A stretch of 64,000 nt of DNA from Mermis nigrescens (taxonomy: Eukaryota > Nematoda > Enoplea > Mermithida > Mermithidae): NCBI GenBank assembly GCA_036768485.1, contig JAVLUZ010000142.1:2117259-2181258 (forward strand), written 5' to 3'. Made by a program: the position numbers and the translations under genes. Below the pieces are notes generated by a model. That model was given only the letters and a program-made list of their open reading frames with translations, had not been told where the DNA came from and did no database searches. This document shows positions 1-11,782 of this stretch, piece by piece (the stretch's first letter is position 1; each line of letters begins with the position of its first letter).

Positions 1-121
1 CAGAATTACACGCGCTATTAGAGTCAACAGGCGCAGTAGGTAATTGGCGAGCTGAAACAGGTGGCGTAGAAGGTTTTTTCAATTTAGCGGGCGGTGTCCG
101 CAAAACCTTTTTTCCTGCCAT
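1..121 (-). CDS. gag: gag N-terminus, Ty3/gypsy copy C (partial, runs off the window)
   Basis: The minus-strand frame from the ATG at 121-119 opens MAGKKVLRTPPAKLKKPS, nearly the same as the start of gag in copy A (ATG at 42655). Only about 40 codons lie in the window. The stretch is basic and Pro/Ser-rich with no folded domain yet. The leader and LTR upstream of it (122-1763) align with those of copy A, so this is the 5' end of a separate element in the same orientation. Its body lies beyond the left edge. Confidence 0.8.
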   Translation of the reverse strand, partial: MAGKKVLRTPPAKLKKPSTPPVSARQLPTAPVDSNSACNS

Positions 122-710
122 TTTTAGGTTTCAAGAATGTCGAAAAATGTGCCTTTGGGTAAAATAAATTTCCGTACGTCGAAATTTTTCCCAAAATAAA
201 TGTTTCGAATTAGACCTTTGTCGATCCGAAAAACAGGTTTTTTCACGTGAATAGTACTTCCTCACGTGAAGTAAGATATACCTGACGTGAAATGATCGAA
301 AACAGATAGGACTAAGCCTAAAGCGCAAGAACGTGTATGTGGTTAGAAAAATAGGTAGGTAAGAACCTAAATGACGGAATTTCGTCGTCAGTTGAGGAGA
401 ATGATAAATCGTCGCCTGAGGGCTGACGTTTATAGAAAAATGAGTATGCGAGCGTGAGAGCTGCCTTCGTCGGTAGAGATCCGACGGAAATAGAAAAATA
501 ACGATGGCTTTACCACGATACACAAAATCTTTACCACGGACGCTTACTTAAATTGTGCACTGCCACGATCGCGGTCGATACAACAACAAAGGTGAACGAA
601 ACGTTACACATTTTTAGATGGCCAAAATGATGAATTTTGGATCGAAAAATAATTTTACGATGATTGATCAGCTCGGCTGTAGCTAGCAGCCTAAAGGAGG
701 GAACATCCAA
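122..710 (-). other. 5' leader and primer-binding site of copy C
   Basis: Non-coding leader between the LTR and gag ATG, clearly similar to 42656-43238 of copy A. The first minus-strand bases after the LTR read T then TGGATGTTCCCTCC. This begins TGG, as expected for a primer site pairing with a tRNA CCA end. The tRNA was not identified. Confidence 0.6.
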
Positions 711-1763
711 TGTAAATGTAGCCAGTTCGATCTGGGTCTACAGAATCATCACAGATACGAACCGCACTAACATTCACCTACGAGATTTACCTAGGTACGT
801 AGGTACTTAAGTCTGCGCTTAGTGCTGGCCCCGATCGCGCGGCTCTAAGGCTTTCGATCTTTGGACCCTTACAGACCTTACGGCTTCGATCCCCTCAGCC
901 CTAATATTGCTGGCTGCTTCTATGTCGGGTGATCTCAGCAGCTACGCCCTAAGACCTAAGGCTACCTACCTAGTCTCGGTATTTGCCGCGGAGGTCAGTT
1001 GACCTATCTCAAGCTCAAGTTGTTAATTAACTTATTTTCAATCAGTGCCTGATTCGAAATGTTTTGGTTCCTAATATGTGTAGCACGCTGAACTATGAAA
1101 ACAACAACAACGAGCTCTATGCTGATCAATCATCCTTAAAGATTAGATAATAATTTTGATCAATTTTTGGCTAGAGAGATAAATTAGGATTTTCGAATAG
1201 AATAGACTATCATACGAAATTTACCTATCAGTCCACTAGATGGGTGGAAGTCCTCGACGAAGGGATGATAGCCGACCAAACCCTCGGTATATCCGAAACC
1301 ACTGGGTTGGTTTTCTAAGATTTTATTCAACGAATAACACACGGCCTATAGCCGGGAAAACAAATACGCAAAAGAAAAATGACTATGTACAGTCGAGAAT
1401 AACCGACCAACGAAAAACAAAACAAGCCAAAAAAACTAACTCGACCTTCAATACGTTGGCCTCAATGACCATTACAGTAAATTAAAACAACGATCAATTT
1501 AACATAATACTGAATTGACTTTTATCTCAGATCGATTACACAAGCGGTATGGATGAAACAATTACTATTATCATACACTTAGCTCTACGATACCGGACAA
1601 GTATCTAAATGTTTTTTATTATTGAAAATTTGGGAAAATAATGGGAAGACCGAAGGCATAGCCCACAGTACACTATCATAGATAGCTACTAGTATTGGCT
1701 ATGTTATGGCTATTGCAAACTGCTAAGGCAGGTTCGCCTAAACGTGTAACTCTCGCAGTTACA
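711..1763 (-). repeat. LTR of copy C (5' LTR)
   Basis: A 1053-bp block starting tgtaaatgta and ending cgcagttaca (TG...CA). It aligns along its length with the LTRs at 43239-44294 and 28363-31000. It is visibly more diverged from those two than they are from each other, so it belongs to a different insertion. Confidence 0.8.
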
Positions 1764-1996
1764 TTCCTTAGTAGCTACAGTGATCTCTAAATAACCTACA
1801 GCAAATAGGAAAAATAGACTTACTGTAGTCTCGGAAAAGACTTGCTGAAAAAGCTCTCGGATCAATGAAACAGACTTTAGTGAGGCAGCACTTACATGCT
1901 CATCGAACTCAGGCGCTACTATTTTATATAGCTTTCCCCGTTCAAACTAGTTTTCGGTGTTCGGATGTTGCTATTTTTATAGTCCGTTTCATTCAG
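1764..1996. other. Unassigned flank of copy C
   Basis: AT-rich sequence with no supportable gene. It is the genomic flank 5' of copy C. Confidence 0.5.
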
Positions 1997-2159
1997 AGTC
2001 CGTTTCACATAACATCATGCATGAATTCTAAGAATTTTCATCGACAGTAGGCCGAGGGTTACGATAATTATATATCAGATCAATGCTATAATCGCAATCC
2101 GTCAGCTTATTGTCGGAGATAGTTTTAAAATTTATGACCGAAGTTGTGTGAAACGGACT
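1997..2159. mobile_element. Small MITE with about 17-bp TIRs, family also at 52954-53113
   Basis: The left end agtccgtttcacataac is the inverted complement of the right end gttgtgtgaaacggact. The interior (an ataattatatatcagatc stretch followed by an agatagttttaaaatttatga stretch) recurs at 52954-53113. It has no coding capacity. The superfamily is unclear because no firm TSD is visible. Confidence 0.65.
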
Positions 2160-2320
2160 ACAACTTTAGGGTGTTCAAAAAAACTTAAAGGGCCTAGAAA
2201 AGTGTTTTAAATTAGCAGTATAGGTATGATATTCTACAGTAAGTATATCGAGTTACGGTGAGCGCTTGCTATTGCCAAACCGCATTACTGCATCAAAATT
2301 TTAAATCATTTTCGCAGCCT

Positions 2321-2733
2321 GATTGATGCGGATTAAATTCAAAAGAAAACCGGAAAGTTAAATGAAATAGACTAGAGCTTTTGCACTGTAACCCGTCGAG
2401 ATGACGTTTCATCCCCGAGTTAAATTGCGCAATTTCGTTTTCGTAGTTGAGCGCTGGTTCGTCTTGTGAAATCAACCGAACACTGGCCAGTGGCGGGGTT
2501 TCGAACCTACCCAGTTTTTGTACTTCTCAATTGCACTATGATTAATGCGTTGATCCGGGTAATTATCTGACCTACATATATAATCTGTAGGTACCTATAT
2601 CAGAGCAGTTGTGTGCAACAACAGGAAAGTTTATTGTCAGAAAAATGTAGATAGTGCTTATAGTCTGTTTCAACTATGATTGATTTATTCAACTGCGGTT
2701 TTCTTTTGAATTTAATCCGCAAGAGGAATCAAT
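2321..2733. mobile_element. Short element bounded by about 30-bp TIRs
   Basis: gattgatgcggattaaattc plus the bases following it at 2321-2352 is repeated as an imperfect inverted complement at 2693-2733. The interior holds a tRNA-like stretch, described separately. No transposase ORF is present. Confidence 0.5.
2460..2560 (-). repeat. Possible tRNA-derived SINE head
   Basis: On the minus strand a B-box-like GGTTCGAAACC lies about 35 nt after an A-box-like ATAGTGCAATTGAGAAG and is followed by CCGCCACTGGCCAGTG. This resembles the pol III promoter of tRNA-derived SINEs. It does not fold into a full tRNA by eye, so it is called a SINE-like repeat and not a tRNA gene. Confidence 0.3.
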
Positions 2734-2959
2734 TAACCGCCCCATGATAGGACCGAGTATGCCGAAACTGAAAAATATGACAGTCCTACTTGTAATAGCA
2801 AAAAGAAAGGCCCAGTCATAGTGTCAGGAGGTACAAACTCGGCATTCGGCCCACCAGGCTCTTTTGGCCATCCAGAGTGCATGGGAGGAGCCAGATCTAC
2901 GTCTATGAGGTTTTGTGCCAGGCTCCTTTGGTTCTCTAAGTGGATGGGAGCCGAGAGCA

Positions 2960-3094
2960 GATGAGGTGGATTCGCCAATCCCAACGGACGAAGATTTGGA
3001 CAAGGGCGTCCAATTTGAAGAAGAGGAATGTCAGGATGGCCAAGGGACTGACAACAGCGATGACGCCGTTAGCTGCGCAAGCATCGAACATTAA
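2960..3094 (+). pseudogene. C-terminal coding remnant of an unidentified retroelement-like gene
   Basis: An open plus-strand frame of 44 codons rich in Asp/Glu (DEVDSPIPTDEDLDKG, then FEEEECQDGQGTDNSDD) ends at TAA 3092-3094. Sequence upstream (about 2760-2960) also looks coding but only with frame changes. An LTR-like block follows at once (3209-3560). The simplest reading is the decayed 3' end of a plus-strand LTR retrotransposon. The acidic tail alone does not identify the gene. Confidence 0.35.
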
Positions 3095-3208
3095 TGAATT
3101 GCGCAGTTAGGGGTGACATGCATTTGATGGCGGGAGACGAAATACGTGACTCGAGGCAGCCGTCAAAGAAGCCAGGCAAAAAGCGAAATACGTGAGGGAT
3201 CGACGAAA

Positions 3209-3560
3209 GTGATCTGAGTGAATTTCGCTTGTTGCCTAAATTAGCTCTTTTGTTTGTTGCCTGATGACACATAGCCCATCAAGTATTTAAGTCGCGTGTT
3301 TTATTCATTAGGGGGCTATGGTTCGTCTTTGGTCTTTGGTTCGGTTGGTTTTTTGAGTCGGTTTTGAGTTAGTCTTCTATTTGTGTTTTTGTGATTAATA
3401 AAACAGTGTGTTGGAATATTCTCGGTACTTACCACATAAGTCTTAACCTTAAGACCTCCGAACTAGCTGAAGTCCCCGACCCCAACTCAGTCCCCCACAT
3501 CTAAACCCTAAAACCACGACCGTAAAGAGGCACGACCTTAACACAGGCCCCTAACATTTA
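3209..3560 (+). repeat. Candidate LTR (3' LTR remnant, plus strand)
   Basis: The block begins tgatctgag and ends aacatttaca. It contains a TATA-like gtatttaagt (about 3278) followed about 120 bp later by attaataaaacag, a plausible poly(A) signal, in the order expected of U3-R-U5. No second copy lies in the window, so the boundaries are uncertain. Confidence 0.35.
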
Positions 3561-6500
3561 CAAATGTTACATACACAGCTCAATGTCCAATTATCGAATC
3601 AGTTGGTGCGAGAAGTGGGTACTTATAAACTGCTCTTTGCTGATTGGCTGAATTGTTAATACTTTCGGATCACCATACTGTAAAAAAAGTAAAGAATTTC
3701 GAAACAGACTTTGTCATAGATTCCTGTGCCCCCGTATGTTTTATCTGTACCCCCTTTATCTTTTCACGAGCAATGTGTGTTATTTATATTAGCCGCATAA
3801 TGTAAATATAGTAGGTTAATAACTGTAAACCCCATGAATATAAAGCAATCTTCATCGCGTACGGACGTCGTACAATAATCTAATAATATGCTTATAGCAT
3901 GCCGTCTTCGTAAATCGTTTCGCAGAGATTAATAATCGCTTTTAGTGCATAGCGTTTGATAAGACAGACAAGTTATTATCAGCTGCGGTGAAAGCGTTGA
4001 ACACAGAGCTCTCTTGATATCAAACAAATAGTTTGTGTGGAGTTATTATTCCTTATGTCTCAGGTAAGCAAGTTATTGCCTTTTGGTAAATTGATATTTG
4101 ACACATAATACTGTAGTTTTTGTATATAATGGGTAGGTAAGCAGTTAGCAGTGTTGCCAGGATGGTTGGTAGTTTTACTTCCATTTTGGTAATTTTAGAG
4201 GGCATTTGGTAGTTTGGGTATCTATGCTTAACCACAGTGTGGTAGTTTTCCTGAGCACCCAAAACAGTTTTTTTGGCGCTTTTGAATAGTCTTGGTAGTT
4301 TTTGAAATTTTGACCTGGCAACCCTGTAGGTAAGTCACAGGCAGAGAAAGCTGAAAAATCGGGGGCCTGACAACCCGACCCACAGGTCGGAGGACACCTC
4401 GGGCCATGGGTTGAGATTTTCCATTTGGGCTGAAAATTAGATTTTGAACCACGATTTTCAACCGTATGCATAAGTCCGGAAGATGTCTCAAAGTCAAGGA
4501 TTGCACCAAAAAATATGCTAAATATTCCAGCACAAACCTACGGCATTGGTGTAGCTGGTTCACATATGTATTAAGATAGCCACGTTATGAGTACATATAC
4601 AGCAAGTAGTATTCGGTGAAAGCTGCCACCTAACTTTTTTGAAATGAGTCAAGTCGAAAACAACATAGGTAAAGCAGTGCTCAGATTGAAAGAAAGAAAT
4701 AAAGAAAAGTGTTTATTGTCCAGAAAAATACACGAAATTTGATAAAACGCAAATACATGATAAAATATCTGGTTGACAGCGACTTTCTTCCGCTTCATCG
4801 GATGCTACGAAGTGCATACATACGCCTTTACAATATGACTATCTTTATACATATGTGAACCTGCTACGCGAATGCCAAACCTACTTATATAAATGCGTCT
4901 GCAACACGTTTTATTTTATCTCTTAATATTTTTTATTGGCACGTCGCGCAGATGAGCGTCAACGTATTTTACTTGTTTGTGTAGTATAGGTACGTTCTTC
5001 TGACAAAATATTTTCATCCATTAATTCATTCAAAGAATGTAAAACTTGATGTAAACTTGTGATAAATACTATTGCCAATATTTTTAGTCTAATCGCTTCC
5101 AATCTATCAGTTTTTTAAAAGTATAGAAAGCTGTGGTTGAAGTCCGAAGCGGCCGAAAATGGCAAGTTTAGCGTTAATGCCGTAGTTTACTTTACTTTTA
5201 TTCCTATGAAAAATTAAATCAGATTTTTGGGTTTAAATTGAAGAAAACTACTATTTTGACGCTTAAAAATACATAAATTTGAATTTCCTGGACGTTTACG
5301 ATTTTGCCTGGTCATTAAGGCTCAGTAAAAGGTACTCTGAATCCTCCGGTTCTTTCGGGGTTTGTCGGGCAGATCCCTGACATGTTCAAGTTTCCGGTTT
5401 AGACCCTGCGGGTTGGCTGGTCGTCTGACTCTTGCGGGTCAGGTGCGGGTCGGAAAATCGAACCCGATTTTCATTTCTAGTCAAGGGTAGCCACAACCAA
5501 CCGTGGGGCTTTACCTCAAATTTTGAGCATTCTTTCTCGTGTTTTAAGTTTTTTAGCTTCATACTTTTGAGGATTTTGCTTGAGGTTTTTCTGAAATTTT
5601 TTTGAGGCTTTTAAGAATTTTCGAGGTTTCGGTATTTTCATTAGGAAATGCGTTTTGGAAAGCTAAATTTTAAAAAGTTTCCGGCGCTTCCTGCTGGATG
5701 ATTTATGTTTTATACTTTTTTATCGATTTTTCTCAAGCGCCGTGTCAGTTACTGCACTTTTATTGACAGCTTACTGCTTGACCACAATGAAAAAGTCGCA
5801 CCGTTCGTTCCTATTCCCTTCACAGGTTTAGGTAGGTAGGTACTTAAATTTATCGATTTTCCTATTCCCTTCACTTCACATCACATTCGAGTTCAGATTT
5901 AATTTAGGTTAGTATGAATGAACATACCTATCGCTTGTGCGCATATATATTCTGCTAAAAATTTGCTAAGAACATGCTTAAACTTGAGTATTTTTTATCT
6001 CGCGATAAGTATGGATTAGTTATCTGAAAAGCAAGAATTCAAGCCAAAAATCGTAGAAATGTGGCAATTTTAGGCGCTTCGCATAGATGGGGTAGTCATG
6101 GTGGATATGGGCCCGCCCCTTTCTTCCGAAATTGAATCTTAAAGATTTTTTTTCGTTTTTAGAGAAAACTAGTCAAGAATTTTATGATCCTAATTACAAT
6201 CTACTAGTCACAAGCGCGCGGTTCAAACACTCGACATTTAGCCTTTAGCAATTTCCATCACATTTTGCCTATGTTTTTTCCTCTGTTTTTTTCAGATTTT
6301 GTACAGAACATAAGATCTTTGTGAACAATTTGACTTTCTTTTTTGTTATTTGAAAACAAGATTAACTTCATTGTGTTTATGTTTGTTTAGCAAGGTAATT
6401 AAATTTATTAGTGCAATAGCATCTGATATCAGATTGAATGAGCATTTGGCGACTATACATATATTATTTTCGGTTCTGTAATACAACCTTGTTCAGTTTT

Positions 6501-6780
6501 CTGACTCGATGTCTGGTGCCAGTTTCGCTGAAAAACATCGTGAAAATTTAGCACTTCGAGCGGGACTATAATTAATTATATTTATGACAGAATAGCACTG
6601 CTTAAATACATATCACACGGTCGTTAGATTGCACACTGGGTATTCGGCGGGTAGGGAGAATTATGAATTTTTGCGATGAACGTTAGCTTTAACTATTTTT
6701 AGGCTGAATTTAGAACAAATATTCGGCTGATTTTGTAAAATGTTTATGATACGACTCAATGTTAAAGTGCTCTTATTAAA
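3561..6780. other. AT-rich stretch without a recognised gene
   Basis: Only short open frames with no plausible protein composition. A segment at about 4700-4790 is similar to 55740-55818 (dispersed repeat). Around 5690 a 'ccggcgcttcctgctgg' phrase is a degraded relative of the GGCGCTTCGCGCC hairpin repeats seen at 48.5-48.8 kb. Confidence 0.5.
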
Positions 6781-7960
6781 AAATTTCTGGGATACTCTCC
6801 CTGAACGCCACTGGGAGGCGCTTGAACGCGCCATCAAAGTCCCTCATCCCTGAAAGAGAATGTATCTCTTGCATTTTCATCTTATCGAAGGTACCCGGGT
6901 GGCAAAATTTGCAAAGTCTGGAGCTCTAGTGGCTTTAAAAATATCTTGATGCATCTTTCCTTTGGTCCTGTCTTACGTTTTTACAAAAATTTAGTCGTAC
7001 TCGTGACCTCCCGAAAAAAATACTGGATAAGGGCCTGGGTGTATTCCCCTTTTTTAGCTAAAATTTTAATAAAGGCGCAGGTAGCTACATATATACTTAG
7101 GAAACAACCAGATGTTTCGAAGCTTTCCATCATACTCTATACATACCGGTGATTTTCTTCTTGTTTTCTCCGGAATAAGATGAAGTCGATAAGATTCTGC
7201 GAATTAAGTTTAATGTATTAACTGAGACATCCACTTGAATAACATTTGTGAAAAGTAGAACTCGATTGTCTCTACTGGTTAAAATTTTACAGCCATTCGC
7301 GCAAAAGTGATCAAAGTAGCCCCAAGTTACCTTATTGCTCAGTTCTTGAACATGTCAAAATTTACCTAGGGGAGGGGTAATTCCCCCTCCCCCTGGTTAC
7401 GCCAGTGAATGGAAACCATCCCTTTTAGGGCTGAAGGGGTCTGGGGTAGCGCGCTTAAGCGCGCTCTAGCAGGGTCGGGGCAGAGCCCGAAAAATTTTGT
7501 AAAAAGAGCACTTGAATTTTGAATCGTAACGTTACAATTTTTATAAAATCAGCCGAATCACGGTTCTGAAGTTACTCTAAAAATGGTCAAAGTTCTTCAA
7601 CAAATTCATAATCGTTGCCAAAAAATTGCTGTCATTCGTGCTTCTTGAATAAATCTCATCTCTACAGAAGACATAGATATGCAAAATACGCTTTAGATTG
7701 TATTGAAGTGTTTAAACCGCGCCATTGGGACTAAATACATTCAATTATAATTGTAAAATTCGGCGCGCAACGCCTGGAATTTTTCTCGGTTTTTGGCTAA
7801 AAATGCAAAGGGGAATAAAGGAAAAAATCATTCTTAAATTTTATTCCGGGAAGGCTCGTGCCATGCCCCCTAATCCACTCTGGATACGGACCTGGTTGTA
7901 TGTACTCACTTTCTAAATCAGTTTTCAGCAATGTTTAAGTTCACAGGCTGGCCCGTATCC
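6781..7960. repeat. Dispersed repeat with 'cggggcagagccc' phrases
   Basis: Phrases such as gggtcggggcagagcccg followed by aaaattttgtaaaaag recur at about 8150-8215, 17520-17590, 44560-44620 and 52430-52460. The ends (around 7026 and 7940-7957) carry 'gggcctgg' and 'ggcccgtatccagg', the TIR phrase of the element at 17372-17989. This is probably a decayed relative of that element. Confidence 0.4.
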
Positions 7961-8403
7961 AGGATTTTGTTTGGGGGCAGGGCACATCGCACTACCAAAA
8001 TTTTTTAAAAACATAGGTGACCAAAGGATGCATTTAAAAAAACGTTTTACGGTCATTAGAGTTGCACGTTTTGTAAATTTTGTGACGTATACACCTAAAA
8101 CATGTTAAGAATCTAAGGGAAACCTCTCTAATACGGCTGGGGGTCTGGGGTGGCGCGCTCAAGCAATCGCGATGGGGTCCGGGGCTGATCCGTTGAAAAT
8201 TTTGTGAAAAAACCACCACTTTAAGATTGAATTGGAATGGCTACTTAACCTTCTCCCCCACGAAATAGCTGCGCTGCGACCCCAGACTTGTCGGTTTCTA
8301 TAGGAAAAAATCGTTGAAAGCGCTCACAAGTTTCACTTTTTTGATGTTGTATTTATCCATATTCTGCTCTACTCATCTCTTTATGGATATATATGTAGGT
8401 ACC

Positions 8404-8778
8404 CAGGGCCATATTTAAGGGAGGACGAGGGCGGCCGCCCCTTCCCCTGGCCTGAAAAAAATTTTGAAGGGCAAGATAATGCCTGGAAAGATGGAAAAAT
8501 CGACTGTCTTTGACTTTTAATTCTTCGAATTTCGCGCCGGATTTGAAGTATTTTTTATCATTTTGGCCCAAGTGCGACCAGAAAATGGCATTTTTTATAA
8601 CTTTTTAGTATGAAAATTCTATTTCAAAAAAGTTCGAATTTTATGATCCTAATGGATAGAGCATGTCAAAAAACTTCGAAAAAATGCGATTTTGGCGAGC
8701 TATCCCGACGAATTTCCGAGGTATAGACCAATTTTTATTGGGTCCACCTCGCTTGTCCGAATCCTGGACACGGGTCTG
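8404..8778. mobile_element. hAT-like MITE (CAGGGCC... family) with 8-bp TSD
   Basis: The element starts cagggccatatttaagg and ends gacacgggtctg. It is flanked on both sides by the identical octamer taggtacc (8396-8403 and 8779-8786). CAGGG-type termini with an 8-bp TSD fit a non-autonomous hAT transposon. Related sequence lies at about 12545-12815 and 13850-14180. Confidence 0.75.
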
Positions 8779-10282
8779 TAGGTACCTACCTAAATGTGCT
8801 TTAGTTACTATGTACGTGCATGCATGTTCACGTGGGACCATACATGTAACGTTGGTTTTCGGAATCCCCACAAAAAGTCGGTCGTCTTCTCATCCCCCTA
8901 AATCAGAAAATTTTGAATCTTCCTTAAATAGCGAAAACTAGCGTTTTCAGCCATTTCTAGGTTTTTTGCCATCTTTGACCGAAAATTGGATGATTTATCC
9001 CCCCCTTAAAATGGCTAGGGACCCCACCGAAAATTTCGGGCCATTACATGCATGCATGGAACGAATGTTTGGGTATATGTTTCGCAATGCAAAAAGTTGC
9101 ACCTGTACCTGTATGCATGAAAAAATAAATTATGTATGCACAATAGATAGGTAATGGAAATCTGGCGAGTCAGTCGCAAAAATGTCTTCAAACGTGCCTT
9201 TTTTATCTTAAAACCGATGAGTAGGTAGGTACGCATCAAAATCATACATGGTCAAATGGTCAATACAGGGTCAAGTAACTTGACTCAGGTAGCTGAGCAA
9301 CCCATAACCCCATAGGGGAAATTGGATAAACCCCGCAAGTTTTGAAAATTTACTGGAGAAAATTAGGCAAAATTAAGGTTAAAAGTATATGAAGATTGAA
9401 AATTTTCTTCAAAAGTGCTTGACATTGACCAGGAACTGTGGAATAACGCAGTTTCAAAGTAATTTTAGCATTTATGTCAGTTTTTGAGGTCATTTTGTTC
9501 CAAAAAGCTCAAGTTTCCACCTTTTTCGAGATCTACTATGCTTTGCATCTACATATGGACATGATGACCAACCCCGCAGGTTCCTTGAAAGTCACTTGAC
9601 CCTGAAAATATGACCGTGCCCATGTATGGTTAAGATCATTTTTTTCTTGTGGAATTGCTAATTATGTATACTTTTTTCTAGAATATGTTAAGAAAGGAAA
9701 ATTAATGTATTACTCGAAATTGAATGATATAGTGAGTTTTACGTTGCAAGCCTAAATATAAGTTTTTGCGTCGTTCTGTTGTCGTTCATTCAAGCACTTC
9801 GCAACTGACTACTCAAGGTGAGTCACGTAAATATCCATAATGTTCTTCAACTACATCTTCGTCTATAATGCTTTAAACTCACTGAAAATTTGACCAGAGA
9901 TGAACTATCTAATAGCAAAGTAAGTTCCAAAGTTTTATCGAAAACAGGCAGGTTGATCATACACTACATCATTTCTACGGGATCACCATTCAACTCAATC
10001 CAGCAATGGATTCATTCGTGTTGCACAATATTATTTTTGATCTCATTTCAGTAGTGACTTCCCTGAAAGTCGGTCTTATGCGATTTGTGGTGTAAAGTTT
10101 ACACTTAAGGGTTCACAGAGCCCTTGCCGTAAAAAAATTGTCAGAAATATTGTTAAAATTAGAAAAATTTAAATATTCAGAAAAAATTGCCTTGTCAGCA
10201 ACCCTAACCCTCAAAATTACATCAAATTAGCTGATCGGAAAGTCACTGCCGAGGTGAGAATGAAAACGATGTTGTATACAAG
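8779..10282. other. Stretch with no confirmed gene; possible untranslated first exon at its centre
   Basis: Mostly AT-rich. At 9770-9817 the sequence cgttctgttgtcgttcattc, then caagcacttcgcaactgact actcaag, ends in a strong donor (gtgagt at 9818). It lies upstream of the ATAT exons on the same strand, so it could be a 5' untranslated exon. There is no direct proof. Confidence 0.25.
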
Positions 10283-10903
10283 CAGGGCCGGCCTTAGGGC
10301 TGGGCCAACTGGGCGATGGCCCAGGACCACCACCCTTATAGGGGCCACCACCTGGGTTAAATTTTTTTAAAAACTTTACGGTTAGTCAACGAAAACATTA
10401 AGCATAAAAACGCTAATAGGATATTACTTATATTAGACGCCATCAAAGAAAAGACTAAAAGCAATCGATAATTATATAACCTGTTTAAATTTTGATGATC
10501 TTTTTTTGTTTACATAAATGTTGATCATACTTTATGCTGCCGTTTACATTTTGAATGATTCTCAGGCTAGATTATAAATAGTCTTATCGATTGATTCTAG
10601 TCTCTTTAGTGGTGTGTATAAGCGTACATGGATTTTTTAGTAACAAATGGCCTGTAGCCTGCTATAGTTTCCCAAATTTTTGTGGAACTTGAAAGTTGTA
10701 AAGTTACAATTCCGTAAAATTGCTTTATTGCAATTTTTGATTGAAAACATAACATATGTAAAAATAAAGTAAGTGCTTACCATAATGTATGGGAGTGAAA
10801 TCTTGCAATTTTGAAGAATGTTACCTAAAATGACCAATAAATTTTTAGGGGCCACCATTTTTGCTTTTGGTTCAGGACCTCCAACTATCTAAGGCCGGGC
10901 CTG
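10283..10903. mobile_element. hAT-like MITE (CAGGGCCGGCCTTAGG TIR)
   Basis: The left end cagggccggccttagg pairs with the right end ctaaggccgggcctg. The direct repeat atacaag lies at 10276-10282 and 10904-10910. The interior has no transposase frame. CAGGGCCGGCC termini are characteristic of non-autonomous hAT elements in animals. Confidence 0.75.
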
Positions 10904-11057
10904 ATACAAGGAATGGCTTCAGCATCTAATTGAGTTGGATGGCAATCCCGTAGAAATAATGTAGTCTTTGAACAATCTGTTCGTTTCTAATGAAACTTTG
11001 AATTTTGTTTTGCTATTTAATAGTCCACCTCTGGCTGAATTTTCATAGAGTTTGGAC

Positions 11058-11468
11058 CATACATGCACAGCATGGGAATTCTGGGGGGGTGAAAACCTAA
11101 AGTGCCTTTTTTGGGCCCAAAAACTGCCGGTACGCGTTAAAAAACATCGTTTTTTGGCGTTTCTGACGATACTCTGTCCTTCTAGAGCATAAAATCATGC
11201 AAAAAATTTCGAAAAAATTCGAATAAATTGACCAATCGCTTAAAACATGAATATATGGCGCGAACCGCCGAAAATTTGGCGATTTTGAGCAAATAGATAG
11301 CCAAAAACCCTTAGAAAGACACTTTTTCTACCAATTTTCAGGTAAGTTTAGGAAACTTTTGAAAAATCGCCAATTCTGGGAGGGGGTGAAAAATTTTTTG
11401 CGGGGGGTGAAAAATGATTCTGCGGGGGGGGGGGTGAATTCCCCCCAAACCCCCCATGATCATGTATG
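11058..11468. mobile_element. MITE with CATACATG termini and TSD gtttggac
   Basis: The ends are catacatg and catgtatg, perfect 8-bp inverted termini. The flanks are identical octamers gtttggac (11050-11057 and 11469-11476). The interior has runs of G and 'gtgaaaaattttt' phrases shared with the MITE family at 19197-19427. No coding capacity. Confidence 0.75.
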
Positions 11469-11729
11469 GTTTGGACCAATATTAAGGAATCTATACTTGA
11501 AGAACATTATGGATATATATGTGACTCACCCTGTATATCTAAAAGCTCAGAAGTAAAAGTGTTTGTTTTTCCAAGTCACTTTTTTATTTGACGGCTTATT
11601 CTAACGCTGAGCGTGCCTTCAGCTTAAACTACTTTTTGCAATTGTTAGCATAGTACTATTTCTTGTGAAAATTCATTAAGGACTGAAAATGGAAACATCT
11701 GTTAACCTCTTAACGATTCAGCCATTTAG

Positions 11730-11782
11730 ATCCGCTCAATGTGTTCGACTATCTTTCAATATGCTAAGCTCACAAAGGTGGA
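11730..11782 (+). CDS. ATAT exon (weakly supported, upstream of the SARAQG exon)
   Basis: The acceptor is gccatttag/atc and the donor gga/gtaagt (strong). The open frame contains MCSTIFQYAKLTKV and ends with two bases of a codon completed by the first base of the next exon. The position and charge pattern fit the family segment just before the Met-Gly...Ser-Ala-x-Ala-Gln region. A short exon with a weak acceptor tract needs transcript evidence. Confidence 0.5.

Noticed and set aside
4053..4563. Three overlapping minus-strand open frames of about 70-110 codons
   Set aside because: They overlap in different frames, have no recognisable composition or start context, and no homology to other parts of the window.
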